DNA of 64,000 nt from Fimbriimonadales bacterium (GCA_026418055.1 JAOACB010000003.1:57354-121353); one strand, 5' to 3'; positions 31,122 through 39,708 are shown, numbered from the stretch's first letter. Notes: a model not told the origin generated them from the sequence alone. Program-made: numbers and translations.

Positions 31122-32636
31122 GTGGCGTCTCCCCCTGCCGGCAGTCCGCCTGCCAGCGCGCGTTCTGAAAGTCCCACGCGAATCGTCTGGGGCTTGGCTT
31201 GGCCGGCGGTGGCGCTCAATTCCCTCCAGGTGTTCAACAACATCTTGGACCGAGGCTTCATTGGCCGCCTCGAGCCTTCGGCTCTCGCCGCCCAATCGGC
31301 CTCGATGAACGTGATGTTCCTCATGTTCAGCCTTGCCATGGCTCTGGCTACGGCTGCGACCGCCTTGGTCAGCCGGGCGTTCGGCGCGAAGGACGAGGCG
31401 ACGCTCCACTCAGCCAACCGGCAATGTCTGGCTCTTTCGGCGGTCATGGGGCTGTTGCTGATGCTGGGTACTTGGCTCATCGCGCCTTGGGCCGCACGCG
31501 GCCTGCTGCCGCCTCAGGACGCCAGGGCGATCGAACTGATGGTCGGGTTCTTGGCTATCTACGCCACAGCCTTGCCAGCGCTGAACTTCATCCAGGTGTT
31601 CGCCGGGGCTCTGCGCGGCATCGGCGACACGAAGAGCCCGATGCGCATCAGCGGACTGCAGATCGTCCTGCATGTGCTGCTGAACTTCCTGCTGATCTTC
31701 CCCACTCGTCGAGTCGGGGGCTTGCTGCTTCCCGGTGCCGGCTGGGGCCTTTACGGCGCGGCGGCCGCTCTCTCGATCAGCGCTTGGATCGCGGCCGCCG
31801 TCTACTTGCTGTTCAGCCCCCGAACGCCGCTCGGGCCTGCCTGGCACGCCGAATGGCCGGTGCTTGGCTGGGTCCGCCGGATCCTGCGAATCGCCGTGCC
31901 CGCCGCTGCGATGTCGGTCCTGCGGGTGGCCCAGCTGGCGGTCTTCACCATCATCTTGAAGGAGACCACGTCGGATGAAGCGGCGGCGTCGCTGGAAGCT
32001 GCCGGCAAGGCTTGGCTTGCCAGCTCCGCCGCTCTTCTGCAGGCTCCGGTCGACCTGTGGTTGCCCGCTTCTCAGTCTCTCATCACTCCGGCCGCCGCCG
32101 CCATCGGCGCCATGGGGGTTGGCTTCGCCTTGGAGTCGATCATGTTCATGCCGGCGTTCGGCCTCTCGGTGGCGGCGGCGGCCCTCGTCGGACAGTCCCT
32201 CGGGATGCGCTCACCGGAGCGCGCCGAGAGGCTGGCGTGGACCGCGAGCCATCACGCCGGGCTGGTGACCTTGGTGCTCTCGGCACCGATTTTCCTTCTC
32301 GCAGGCCCGATCACCTCGATCCTGGTGCCGGACAACCAGTGGATGGCCGACGAGGCGGTGTCGCTCATCCGATGGCTCTGCGTGACGGAGATCGGCTTCG
32401 CCTACGGGGTGGTTCTCACGGGCGCGATGCAGGGGGCCGGAGACACCGTGCGACCGCTCTGGCTCACGATCGTCTCGCTGTGGTTCCTGCGCATCCCGAT
32501 GGTGTTCCTCCTGGCACTGCCCCTCGGACTCGGTCCAACGGGGGCCTGGATCGCCATGGGCGTGTCCCAGCTTCTCAACGGCGTGTTCTGCGCGCTCGTG
32601 TTCCGCACGGGTCGGTGGAAGACCCAGAAGGTCTAA
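31122..32636 (+). CDS. MATE family efflux transporter
   Basis: A 504-residue membrane exporter with about twelve helices in two homologous halves, expelling drugs or metabolites in exchange for H+ or Na+. The first half begins RIVWGLAWPAVALNSLQVFNN and has GALRGIGDTKSPM in the loop; the second half carries the matching GAMQGAGDTVRPLW. These paired G-x-GDT motifs are diagnostic for MATE proteins. Start is GTG 31122, 8 nt after TAAGAT. It ends 4 nt inside the convergent GT2 gene. Substrate cannot be told. Confidence 0.93.
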   Translation: MASPPAGSPPASARSESPTRIVWGLAWPAVALNSLQVFNNILDRGFIGRLEPSALAAQSASMNVMFLMFSLAMALATAATALVSRAFGAKDEATLHSANRQCLALSAVMGLLLMLGTWLIAPWAARGLLPPQDARAIELMVGFLAIYATALPALNFIQVFAGALRGIGDTKSPMRISGLQIVLHVLLNFLLIFPTRRVGGLLLPGAGWGLYGAAAALSISAWIAAAVYLLFSPRTPLGPAWHAEWPVLGWVRRILRIAVPAAAMSVLRVAQLAVFTIILKETTSDEAAASLEAAGKAWLASSAALLQAPVDLWLPASQSLITPAAAAIGAMGVGFALESIMFMPAFGLSVAAAALVGQSLGMRSPERAERLAWTASHHAGLVTLVLSAPIFLLAGPITSILVPDNQWMADEAVSLIRWLCVTEIGFAYGVVLTGAMQGAGDTVRPLWLTIVSLWFLRIPMVFLLALPLGLGPTGAWIAMGVSQLLNGVFCALVFRTGRWKTQKV

Positions 32637-33550
32637 AGGAGGCGGCGGAAAAGCCGAGGCGGAAGGAACGTGGCCGCGAGCCTCAGAGCGCTCTTCAGAC
32701 GCCAGGGCGCCCATCGGAGAGACCGCGCGTACGACCTCCGGGCCTCCGCAGGCTTGCCGTTGAGCATCTGCACGGTGCCGAGGCAGGCCTCGTTGTGGGA
32801 GAACGCCTTGCGGAGTTCCCTTCGGTCGCGCCCGGAACTCAGGTAGGCGGCGTAGCGATCCCGGATCCAGAGCCTCAGCCGCTCATCGTCCCTCCAAATC
32901 CGTTCGAGCCTATGGCTCGCGTTGGATCCGTGCAGGCGGTAGAACGTCAGCGGCTCGTCCACATAGCCGACGTTCCAGCGCTCGGCGATCCTGAGCCACA
33001 TGTGCCAGTCGCCGCTTCCGAAGTAGGCGGGATCGAAGGAGCCGACCCTGTCGAAGCACTCCCTGCGCACCAGAACGGCGCTCGCGATGATCTTGTTGGC
33101 GTACAACAGGGCGACCAGAGCGTCGCCAGTCGTCGTTCGAGGGAACTCGAATCCCAGCGGCGAGCCCTCGAGCCGTCGCCCCTCCGCGTCCATGAACCAG
33201 CCGTCGGTGTGAACCAACCCGAGCTCGGGGTGAGCCTCGAACAGCTCCAGCTGGCGCTCCAACTTGCGGGGGTCCCACAGATCATCGTCGTTCAGGATAG
33301 CGACGAACTCGCCTCTCGACGCCTCGAGCGCGAGGTTCAGCGCGGCGTAAGTCCCCAGATTCCGCTCGGTGAGGATCAACCGATCGATCCGGGTCTCCTC
33401 GGACAGAAGCTCCCGGGTGCCATCGGTCGAACCGTCGTCGATCGCCACCACCTCCAGGTCGCGGAACGTCTGGCCGAAGAGGCCCTCCAGACACGGTTGC
33501 AGGAACGGCCGGTGGTTGTAGCAGGTCAGAAGAACCGAGACTCGGGGCAT
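32633..33550 (-). CDS. Family 2 glycosyltransferase
   Basis: A 305-residue GT-A inverting transferase. It opens with VSVLLTCYNHRPFLQPCLEG, then VVAIDDGSTDGT with the nucleotide-binding Asp pair, and FVAILNDDDLWDP as the DXD metal site. The C-terminal region has a catalytic-base candidate in GSGDWHMWLRIAE (Asp before Trp, a D-W-x-x-W variant of the ED/W motif). It lies at the end of a three-gene minus-strand unit with a lipoprotein and a zinc-ribbon protein, away from the main EPS operon. Confidence 0.93.
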   Translation of the reverse strand: MPRVSVLLTCYNHRPFLQPCLEGLFGQTFRDLEVVAIDDGSTDGTRELLSEETRIDRLILTERNLGTYAALNLALEASRGEFVAILNDDDLWDPRKLERQLELFEAHPELGLVHTDGWFMDAEGRRLEGSPLGFEFPRTTTGDALVALLYANKIIASAVLVRRECFDRVGSFDPAYFGSGDWHMWLRIAERWNVGYVDEPLTFYRLHGSNASHRLERIWRDDERLRLWIRDRYAAYLSSGRDRRELRKAFSHNEACLGTVQMLNGKPAEARRSYARSLRWAPWRLKSALRLAATFLPPRLFRRLL

Positions 33551-33554
33551 GCGT

Positions 33555-34235
33555 CTACTGGACCCTCACCTCCACGGACCAGTCCACGAGATCCAAGCTC
33601 GGGTCGGCCACGTCGTTCGGCGGCTCTAGGCCTCCGGCGCGCTCGTTGGTGAACAGACCGTTGCGACGCAGATCGACCGTGAGATACTGGTTGACGTCCG
33701 AGGGCAGCCGGCTGTTGCCCAAGGCGTCCCAAGCCTTGCCGCCCGAGGATCCCTGCGGCACGCGATCCTGGGAAAAGAAGTTCAATTGGAGCGAGGCCAG
33801 AGCCTCCGCCTCGGCCCTGGTCGGGGCGAGCTGGGAGACATCGAGCTCGAAGCGCAGCGTGCGCCCCCCTGGGCCCGGCTCCACGGCGTTGATCGGGGCG
33901 CCCACGTCGAACCAAGCCGTCAGTGCGGCGTCTCGGAAGCGGTAAAGCAGGTAAGTCGGCGATTGCGCCGGATCCCACCGCACGAAGTAGGTGCATCCGC
34001 CGGTTACGAAGCCGTTGCCCCATGGCGGAGCGACGACCGGGATCGGGCCGAGGCTCGTCGGGTTGGGTGTGGCCAGAGGTTGAAGACCGACGATGTAAAC
34101 GTAGTCGGAGCGAACAGGTCCCGCGAAAGTGAGCGTCACGATGACCCTGCGGGAGCGCACCGTGCCGCCGGTATCCGGCACCTTGGCGCAACCCGCCAGC
34201 GCGAGAGCGAGCACGATCGCCGCGAGGAGTCTCAA
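33555..34235 (-). CDS. Lipoprotein of unknown function
   Basis: A 226-residue lipoprotein. The start is TTG 34235, coupled to the upstream stop as TTGA and preceded by GGAGGGG at 5-6 nt spacing. This gives the signal MRLLAAIVLALALAGCAK with lipid-attached Cys16. The mature part is beta-rich and contains RRVIVTLTFAGPVRSDYVYI, GNGFVTGGCTYFVRWD and LTAWFDVGAPINAVEPG. I do not recognise the family. It stops 5 nt before the GT2 gene, so it may act in surface glycan or envelope work. Confidence 0.8.
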   Translation of the reverse strand: MRLLAAIVLALALAGCAKVPDTGGTVRSRRVIVTLTFAGPVRSDYVYIVGLQPLATPNPTSLGPIPVVAPPWGNGFVTGGCTYFVRWDPAQSPTYLLYRFRDAALTAWFDVGAPINAVEPGPGGRTLRFELDVSQLAPTRAEAEALASLQLNFFSQDRVPQGSSGGKAWDALGNSRLPSDVNQYLTVDLRRNGLFTNERAGGLEPPNDVADPSLDLVDWSVEVRVQ

Positions 34236-34951
34236 GGCGTCCCCTCCCACACGTAGACGATGCGATGGCACTCTTGGCAGGTGGCGATGTTGCCGGCCTT
34301 CGCCTGCTCGATGGTCGCCCTAGGCAGAGTCGTTCCGCATGCGCCGCACATCCCTTCCGAGGTGACATCCGCCATGGCCACCCCTCCTTGCCGTTGCCGG
34401 ATCGCCTCGTACCGCGCCAGCCATGCTTGTGGGATGCCCTCCAGCCGCTCCCTCCTCGCCGCGGCGAGCTGGCGATATTCCTCCTCGAGTTGCTGGTTCT
34501 CCCTCTTCAAGACCGCCTCTTCCGACTCGAGGCGCCGGCTGAGCTCAGCCACTCTCCGCCTCGGCTCCTCCAGGGCCGCCTCTGCGGAAGGAAGCATCTC
34601 CCAGAGCTCCAAGAGGCGCACGTCCAGCTCGCCCCTTTGGTCCTTCAGGAGACGGATCTCCTTCTGGATCGCCTCCACCTCGCGGGGATTGACCACCTTG
34701 CCGCCATAGAGGTCTTTCTCGAACCGTTTGATCTTCTCCTCCACCGAGCGATCTTGGAGCTCGATGTCTTTGGCCTCCTGCTGCAGGCTCCGGACTCTGG
34801 CCTCGCTCCGCGCCAGCTCCTCCGACGCGGCCTGCAGCTCGCGTCGGAGCGCCGCAGTCGGCTGGTACAGCTTCAGGCGGCGCGAGATCTCGACCATTCT
34901 CGAATCAACCAGATGCAACCGCCAAAGCGCCTGCAACTCCGCGACAGACAT
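34232..34951 (-). CDS. Coiled-coil protein with C-terminal C4 zinc ribbon (DUF164-like)
   Basis: A 239-residue protein. Residues about 5-190 form a long heptad-rich coiled coil (for instance LRRELQAASEELARSEARVR). The C-terminal zinc ribbon has CGACG and CQECHR, giving two C-x2-C pairs. This is the layout of the DUF164 / zf-RING_7 family, a nucleic-acid-binding type seen in many bacteria. ATG 34951 lies 5 nt after CATAAT with no ribosome site, so the mRNA is probably leaderless. It heads a three-gene unit with the lipoprotein and GT2 genes. Confidence 0.9.
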   Translation of the reverse strand: MSVAELQALWRLHLVDSRMVEISRRLKLYQPTAALRRELQAASEELARSEARVRSLQQEAKDIELQDRSVEEKIKRFEKDLYGGKVVNPREVEAIQKEIRLLKDQRGELDVRLLELWEMLPSAEAALEEPRRRVAELSRRLESEEAVLKRENQQLEEEYRQLAAARRERLEGIPQAWLARYEAIRQRQGGVAMADVTSEGMCGACGTTLPRATIEQAKAGNIATCQECHRIVYVWEGTP

Positions 34952-34956
34952 GGCCC

Positions 34957-34962
34957 ATTATG
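34957..34962 (-). promoter_or_regulatory. -10 element CATAAT for the leaderless zinc-ribbon operon
   Basis: CATAAT, five bases, then ATG 34951. The hexamer lies inside CCATTATGG, which also reads as CATTAT on the other strand toward the VOC gene. Confidence 0.55.
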
Positions 34963-35030
34963 GAGGTTTCGCCAAGGATCCTCGCGGCAGGAGAGCGGCC
35001 TCCCCGCGGCGAAACCGTCCACTGAAGCTC

Positions 35031-35426
35031 ATGGCCTGCTCGCTGTGCCACCTGATTCTGGACGTGCACGACCTCGCAGCCTCGCTGGAGTTCTACCATG
35101 GCTTGCTCGGGCTCTCGGTGAGTCGCCAAGAGGATTTCGACGGTCACCGCTTGGCGTACTTGGAGACCGGCTCCTGCGAGCTGCTGCTGGTGCAGCAACC
35201 AAAGGAGGATCAAAACCCGCTCTTGGAGCGGAGCGGCGGGCTGGTGATCAACTTCCATGTCGAGGATCTGCCGTCGATCGCGGAGCAGGTTCGCAGGCAC
35301 GGCTTCACAGTCCTCCGCCAACTCGAGATGGCTCTCTGGGGCGAGCGGACCCTGCTGGTGGCGGACCCAGACGGCTACGCGGTGCTGCTCTCCGAACCGG
35401 TGGGCAAATCAAGAACGGACTTGTGA
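35031..35426 (+). CDS. VOC family (glyoxalase/bleomycin-resistance fold) protein
   Basis: A 131-residue protein with the two beta-alpha-beta-beta-beta units of the vicinal oxygen chelate fold. It opens LCHLILDVHDLAASLEFYHGLLGL, and the second unit runs through VINFHVEDLPSIAEQVRRHG to LLVADPDGYAVLLSEP. His and Glu positions for a metal are partly present, so it could be an enzyme or a binding protein. The reaction is not predictable. Its last 52 nt overlap a convergent small zinc-protein gene. Confidence 0.85.
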   Translation: MACSLCHLILDVHDLAASLEFYHGLLGLSVSRQEDFDGHRLAYLETGSCELLLVQQPKEDQNPLLERSGGLVINFHVEDLPSIAEQVRRHGFTVLRQLEMALWGERTLLVADPDGYAVLLSEPVGKSRTDL

Positions 35427-35605
35427 CGCGTCTGGGCCAAGCGCTCCCTGTAGGGTCCGAACGGACACAGGGCTCGTACCCCCATCACGTTGGCGACCTC
35501 TACAGCGAGAACCCAAGACTGGGGATTGACCTTCCCGTCTCGGCACTTGCGCCGTTCCGAATCATATCGGTGGCATGCCGAGCAGTACACTGAACCCGCA
35601 CCCAT
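35375..35605 (-). CDS. Small four-cysteine protein, probably zinc-binding
   Basis: A 76-residue protein that looks real by composition. Cys8 and Cys11 (VYCSACHRYD), Cys21 (KCRDGKVNP) and Cys47 (VRALCPFGPYRE) could bind one metal. The pattern C-x2-C-x-RYD...CRDGKVNP...ALC-x-F-x-x-YRE has the look of a conserved domain, though I cannot name the family. AGGAGAG lies about 9 nt before ATG 35605. That ATG shares its CATG with the start of the plus-strand gene at 35604. The last part overlaps the VOC gene end. Confidence 0.62.
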   Translation of the reverse strand: MGAGSVYCSACHRYDSERRKCRDGKVNPQSWVLAVEVANVMGVRALCPFGPYRERLAQTRHKSVLDLPTGSESSTA

Positions 35606-36575
35606 GACCGCAGCTCTCCTGGCCCTGAACAGCTTTTTGCAGCCCCCGGCGTGGGAAGCCTACCGCATCGACCTGTCGGAGCGGCCCTTCCTCTTGGAGG
35701 GCCCCAGAGTTTGCTTTCGGCTCGAGCCGAAGCGATCCGAGCAGGAGCCTTCCGATGCTCCTCGCGAGGTCGTCCTCCGAGACGGAGACCGCTTCTGCGT
35801 GTGGGGGGCCGACGGGCTGAGAACCCGGGCGGGTCGGCGCCTGTTCCGTTGGTCCTTCGAGAGCGATGGTCGGCCTGTGGAACGCAAGGATGGGTTCCCA
35901 CTCGTGGACTCCGTACGCCCCGAGCCGGCTCTCTCGGGCTCGGCGCGCGACGGAAGCCTGGTGTACCTGCTCGTTCGCTGGGATCATCCCGCAACGGCGA
36001 AGCGCGAGGTCCTCTACGTCGTGGACCTTGCCGAGGCCAGGCCTCATCCTCGGAAGCTGGCGGAGTCCCCGGGCCGATCGTTGGCAGCAGGCCCGATCGC
36101 GGATCGGTTGCACCTCGTGGGCGGAAGAGCCACATGGATCGCGCGGCAGGCCGAGGGATCCTGGGGAGTTTGCTCGTGGGATCCGCTAGCCCGGACCAGC
36201 GTGTACCAGCCGCTCGGCGAGGGCCTTGTCCAGGCTTGGTCGCTGTCCGGCCGCATCCAGCTGTTCCTAGAGAGGTCCAGGTACGGCACCAACCTGCTGG
36301 GCCGCGTGGACCTTCTCCTCGGTCGCCGCCGCGAGCTGTTGGAGTCGCGCCAAACGATCGCGCCCCTCCCGTCCGCCCCCGAGAGGTACGCGGTCGAGGG
36401 CGAAAGGACGCTCCGAGACCTCGCAACCGGAGCGACGGCTACCCTTCCAGGAACCTTCGAAGCCAGGCCCACGCCGTTCGGTTTGCTAGTTTGGTGGCCT
36501 GGGGATACACCCGAGGCCGGGGTGCTCCTCGGCCCAAACGGCCTCCCCGCGCTGGCGACCTGGTCGAGGCGCTAG
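35604..36575 (+). CDS. Hypothetical protein, beta-rich
   Basis: A 323-residue protein of no recognised family. A run of short strand-turn-strand units (VYLLVRWDHPATAKREVLYV, HLVGGRATWIARQAEGSWGV, NLLGRVDLLLGRRRELLES) suggests a beta-propeller-like fold; that is inference. No clear signal peptide is present (MTAALLALNSFLQPPAWEAY). TACACT at 35584-35589 may be the -10. The start codon overlaps the start of the minus-strand zinc protein by a shared CATG, and the end overlaps ispH by 4 nt. Confidence 0.7.
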   Translation: MTAALLALNSFLQPPAWEAYRIDLSERPFLLEGPRVCFRLEPKRSEQEPSDAPREVVLRDGDRFCVWGADGLRTRAGRRLFRWSFESDGRPVERKDGFPLVDSVRPEPALSGSARDGSLVYLLVRWDHPATAKREVLYVVDLAEARPHPRKLAESPGRSLAAGPIADRLHLVGGRATWIARQAEGSWGVCSWDPLARTSVYQPLGEGLVQAWSLSGRIQLFLERSRYGTNLLGRVDLLLGRRRELLESRQTIAPLPSAPERYAVEGERTLRDLATGATATLPGTFEARPTPFGLLVWWPGDTPEAGVLLGPNGLPALATWSRR

Positions 36576-37510
36576 CGCATGACCAGACGAACGAGCTCGC
36601 GGGCGGGCTGGAACCGGACGTTTTCCCGAAGGACCTGGATGCTCTCGACCACGGCGTTCGGACTGTGGCTCAAGAGCGCCCCCACGACCGCCTCGACGAG
36701 ATGCTCCGGCGTGGACGCGCCGCTGGTGATCCCGATGCAACGGCGTTGCACCCACTCGGGCCTCACCTCATGGGGCTCGAGCAACAGGTGGGACTCCACC
36801 CCCAGGCTCTGGGCCACCTCCACGAGCCGGTTGCTGTTGGAGGAGGTCTGGCTGCCGATCACGAGCACCAGATCGCACTGCTTTGCCAGCTCCTTGACCG
36901 CGAGCTGGCGGTTGGTGGTCGCGTAGCAGATGTCCTCTCGGCTCGGCGACTCGAGGTTGGGGAACCTCCTCCTGAGAACCTCCGCGATCTGGTTCACTTC
37001 GTCCACGCTGAGCGTTGTCTGCGTCAACAGCGCCAACCGGTGCGTCTGGGGCGGCTGAACGGACGCGGCCTCGTCCATGCTCTCGATGAGCGTGATGCTG
37101 TCTGGAGCCTCTCCGAGGATGCCTTCCGCCTCGGCGTGGCCCCTGTGGCCGATGTATAGAATGTGGTAGCCCCTCTCGGCGAAGCGCCGAGCTTCGTTGT
37201 GCACCTTGGTGACCAGCGGGCAGGTCGCGTCCACCACGCGGAGCTTCCGTTCCTCCGCCTTCTTTCGGACGGCCGGAGACACCCCATGCGCGCTGAACAC
37301 CACGGGCATCCCCTCGGGCACCTCCTCGATCTCCTCCACGAACACGACGCCGCGCCTCTCGAAGCTGCGCACCACCCACTCGTTGTGCACGATGGCGTGG
37401 CGCACGTAGAGCGGAGTCCCGAACGCTCTCAGCGCGAGCTCCACGACCTCGATCGCGTAAGAGACCCCGGCGCAGAAGCCCCGCGGCGCCGCCAGAAGAA
37501 TCCTTTCCAC
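36572..37510 (-). CDS. ispH: 4-Hydroxy-3-methylbut-2-enyl diphosphate reductase
   Basis: A 312-residue iron-sulfur enzyme, last step of the MEP isoprenoid pathway, giving IPP and DMAPP. The three cluster ligands are Cys13 (PRGFCAGV), Cys97 (VDATCPLV) and Cys195 (EDICYATTNRQ). Substrate-binding His42 (VHNEW) and His75 (SAHGVS) and Glu127 in HAEAEG are also present. Start is GTG 37510, 6 nt after TAAGCT (37517-37522), a leaderless arrangement. Its 3' end overlaps the convergent hypothetical gene by 4 nt. Confidence 0.96.
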   Translation of the reverse strand: MERILLAAPRGFCAGVSYAIEVVELALRAFGTPLYVRHAIVHNEWVVRSFERRGVVFVEEIEEVPEGMPVVFSAHGVSPAVRKKAEERKLRVVDATCPLVTKVHNEARRFAERGYHILYIGHRGHAEAEGILGEAPDSITLIESMDEAASVQPPQTHRLALLTQTTLSVDEVNQIAEVLRRRFPNLESPSREDICYATTNRQLAVKELAKQCDLVLVIGSQTSSNSNRLVEVAQSLGVESHLLLEPHEVRPEWVQRRCIGITSGASTPEHLVEAVVGALLSHSPNAVVESIQVLRENVRFQPARELVRLVMR

Positions 37511-37516
37511 AACACA

Positions 37517-37522
37517 AGCTTA
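37517..37522 (-). promoter_or_regulatory. -10 element TAAGCT for leaderless ispH mRNA
   Basis: TAAGCT, six bases, then GTG 37510; no ribosome-binding site is present. Confidence 0.55.
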
Positions 37523-37612
37523 CCGGTGCGTCCCTCGGGACGGCGGCAACCCGTCCTACCGAGGCCGATTCGGCGCTTCTCGAAGACATCGCATCCGACC
37601 GGAAGGTAAACC

Positions 37613-38638
37613 ATGGGCATGAGGTTGCGAAGCATCGTCGGTTCGGTCCTCTGCGCCGTCGCCAGCATCGCCTTGGTCGCCTGCGGCGCCCGCAAGGAGG
37701 AAGCCCAGCCCACCTCCCCGTCGCAGTCGGAATTCAAGCGCTACCAAATCGCGGTGATCCCCAAGGGCACCACCCACGAGTTCTGGAAGGCGATCCACGC
37801 CGGAGCAAAGGCGGCTGCGAAGGAGCTCGGTGTGGACATCGTTTGGAAGGGCCCCGTGAAGGAGGATGACCGTGAGAGCCAGATCGCCGTCATCGAGGAC
37901 TTCCTGACGCGGGGTGTGGATGGGATCGTCGTGGCTCCTCTCGACAGCTCCGCCTTGGTAGCACCGATCGAGGAGGCTGTGGCCAAGGGCATTCCTGTGG
38001 TGATCATCGACTCGGGACTCAACAGCGACAAGTACGTCAGCTTCGTGGCGACCGACAACTACAAGGGCGGCAAGCTGGGTGGAGAGCGGCTCGCTGAGTT
38101 GCTCGGCGGCAAGGGGAAGGTGGTTCTTCTGCGCTACCAGGTGGGCAGCGCCAGCACTCAGAAGCGGGAGAGAGGATTCCTGGATGCGATGAAGCAGCAC
38201 CCGGGGATCCAGGTGGTCAGCGAGAACCAGTACGGCGGAGCCACCACCGAGACCGCCCAGCGCGCCGCCGAAAACCTGCTCGCTCCGTTGAAGCGCCCCG
38301 ACGGCACGCTCAGCATCGACGGCATCTTCTGCCCCAACGAGTCCACGACCGTCGGCATGCTGAGGGTGCTGCAGGACGCCGGCCTCGCCGGCAAGGTGAA
38401 GTTCGTCGGTTTCGACAGCTCCCCCACGCTGATCGAGGCCCTCGAAAAGCAGGAAATTCATGGGCTCGTTCTGCAGAACCCGTTCAACATGGGCTATCTG
38501 GGTGTGAAAACGATGGTGTCCCACCTGCGCGGCGGTGCGCAGGTGGAGAGGCGGATCGACACGGGAGCCTCCCTGGCGACCCCGGAGAACAGGGATGACC
38601 CTGAGATCCGCAAGCTGCTGGAGCCGCCCCGAGAATAG
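37613..38638 (+). CDS. Sugar-type ABC transporter substrate-binding lipoprotein (RbsB-like)
   Basis: A 341-residue type I periplasmic binding protein. The signal ends in IALVACG with lipidated Cys24. Mature features include YQIAVIPKGTTHEFWKAIHA, VDGIVVAPLDSSALVAPIEE, IPVVIIDSGLNSDKYVSFVA and FDSSPTLIEALEKQEIHGLV, all usual in ribose- or simple-sugar-binding proteins. GGAAGG precedes ATG 37613. The permease gene follows with no gap. No ATPase gene is present in the unit. Ligand is unknown. Confidence 0.93.
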   Translation: MGMRLRSIVGSVLCAVASIALVACGARKEEAQPTSPSQSEFKRYQIAVIPKGTTHEFWKAIHAGAKAAAKELGVDIVWKGPVKEDDRESQIAVIEDFLTRGVDGIVVAPLDSSALVAPIEEAVAKGIPVVIIDSGLNSDKYVSFVATDNYKGGKLGGERLAELLGGKGKVVLLRYQVGSASTQKRERGFLDAMKQHPGIQVVSENQYGGATTETAQRAAENLLAPLKRPDGTLSIDGIFCPNESTTVGMLRVLQDAGLAGKVKFVGFDSSPTLIEALEKQEIHGLVLQNPFNMGYLGVKTMVSHLRGGAQVERRIDTGASLATPENRDDPEIRKLLEPPRE

Positions 38639-39649
38639 ATGCGGGAGAAGAGCGGAACCTCCTCGCCCGGCGTCTCTCGGCTCGCCCGTTGGCATGGCTG
38701 GCGAGGGTTGCTGAACACGGCCAGCCTGCTGGCGGCCTGGCTCCTGGTTCTCGTGGCGTTCTCTCTGCTGAAGCCGGAGAGCTTCCCCACTGCGCGCAAC
38801 CTCGAGACGATCCTCCGGCAAAGCACGATCGTGGCGATGTCCGCGCTTGCGATGACGTACGTCATCATCTCGGCCGGCATCGACCTCTCGGTGGGCTCCA
38901 TCGCCGCCTGCGTCAGCGTGGTGATCGCCGTGCTGCTACAGGCGGGCCACGATCCCTGGGTCGCGGTCGCGGGCGGTCTGCTCTGCGGGGCCGCGATCGG
39001 TTGGACCAACGGGCAACTGATCACCCGCCTGCGCGTCGGCCCGTTCATCGTGACGCTGGGCACCTACCTCGTGGTGCGCGGAGTCGCCAAGGGCTTGGGA
39101 CGGGAACAAACCGTCGATCCGCAGCGCGAGGTTTGGCTGAACGACCTGCTGGGTTCGCTGCCTCCCGAGGAGCAGTGGCGCCTTCTACCGAACGGCATCT
39201 GGCTTCTCCTGGCTCTTGCGGTGGCCGCGTCGGTGGTCCTCCGGAACACGCGCTTCGGGCGGCACGTGGTCGCGATCGGCTCGAACGAGCAGGCGGCCCG
39301 GCTTTGCGGAGTGAACGTCGAGGCGACCAAGGTGTGGATCTACACCCTCAGCGGCCTCTTCGCGGGACTCAGCGGACTGATGTTGTTCTCGCGACTGCGT
39401 CTGGGCGATCCGACCGCCGTGGTCGGCATGGAACTAGAGGTGATCGCTGGGGTGGTTATCGGCGGCGCCAGCTTATCGGGAGGAGAGGGCTCCGTCGTTG
39501 GGTCCATCCTCGGCGTGCTCATCATGTACACCATCCGATCCGGTTGCGCGCAATATGGCCTGCCGAACTGGGTGCAGGAAATCGTCACCGGAGCGATCAT
39601 CGTCGCCGCCGTGGGTCTCGATCGCCTGCGGGCTCGGAGAATGGCCTGA
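38639..39649 (+). CDS. Sugar-type ABC transporter permease (RbsC-like)
   Basis: A 336-residue inner-membrane permease of the BPD-transp-2 family with about nine or ten helices. The typical phrase MSALAMTYVIISAGIDLSVGSI is present, followed by the NGQLITRLRVGPFIVTLGT region and GRHVVAIGSNEQAARLCGV, the ATPase-contact loop. ATG 38639 begins directly after the stop of the binding-protein gene. The unit ends here, with a hairpin-like inverted repeat at 39682-39701. An RbsA-type ATPase must be supplied from another locus. Confidence 0.93.
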   Translation: MREKSGTSSPGVSRLARWHGWRGLLNTASLLAAWLLVLVAFSLLKPESFPTARNLETILRQSTIVAMSALAMTYVIISAGIDLSVGSIAACVSVVIAVLLQAGHDPWVAVAGGLLCGAAIGWTNGQLITRLRVGPFIVTLGTYLVVRGVAKGLGREQTVDPQREVWLNDLLGSLPPEEQWRLLPNGIWLLLALAVAASVVLRNTRFGRHVVAIGSNEQAARLCGVNVEATKVWIYTLSGLFAGLSGLMLFSRLRLGDPTAVVGMELEVIAGVVIGGASLSGGEGSVVGSILGVLIMYTIRSGCAQYGLPNWVQEIVTGAIIVAAVGLDRLRARRMA

Positions 39650-39681
39650 GAATTCGCCCAGCTTCTGCGAAAAAGAGTCCC

Positions 39682-39708
39682 AACAGCGAGGTTAAGCTGT
39701 TGTAAAGT
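39682..39708 (+). promoter_or_regulatory. Pilin-gene promoter with an inverted repeat over the -35 region
   Basis: TAAAGT (39703-39708) is a likely -10 for the pilin gene at 39786. Directly upstream, AACAGC (39682-39687) and GCTGTT (39696-39701) form a perfect inverted repeat with 8 nt between, placed over the -35 position. It may be an operator or the terminator of the transporter unit. Confidence 0.45.
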
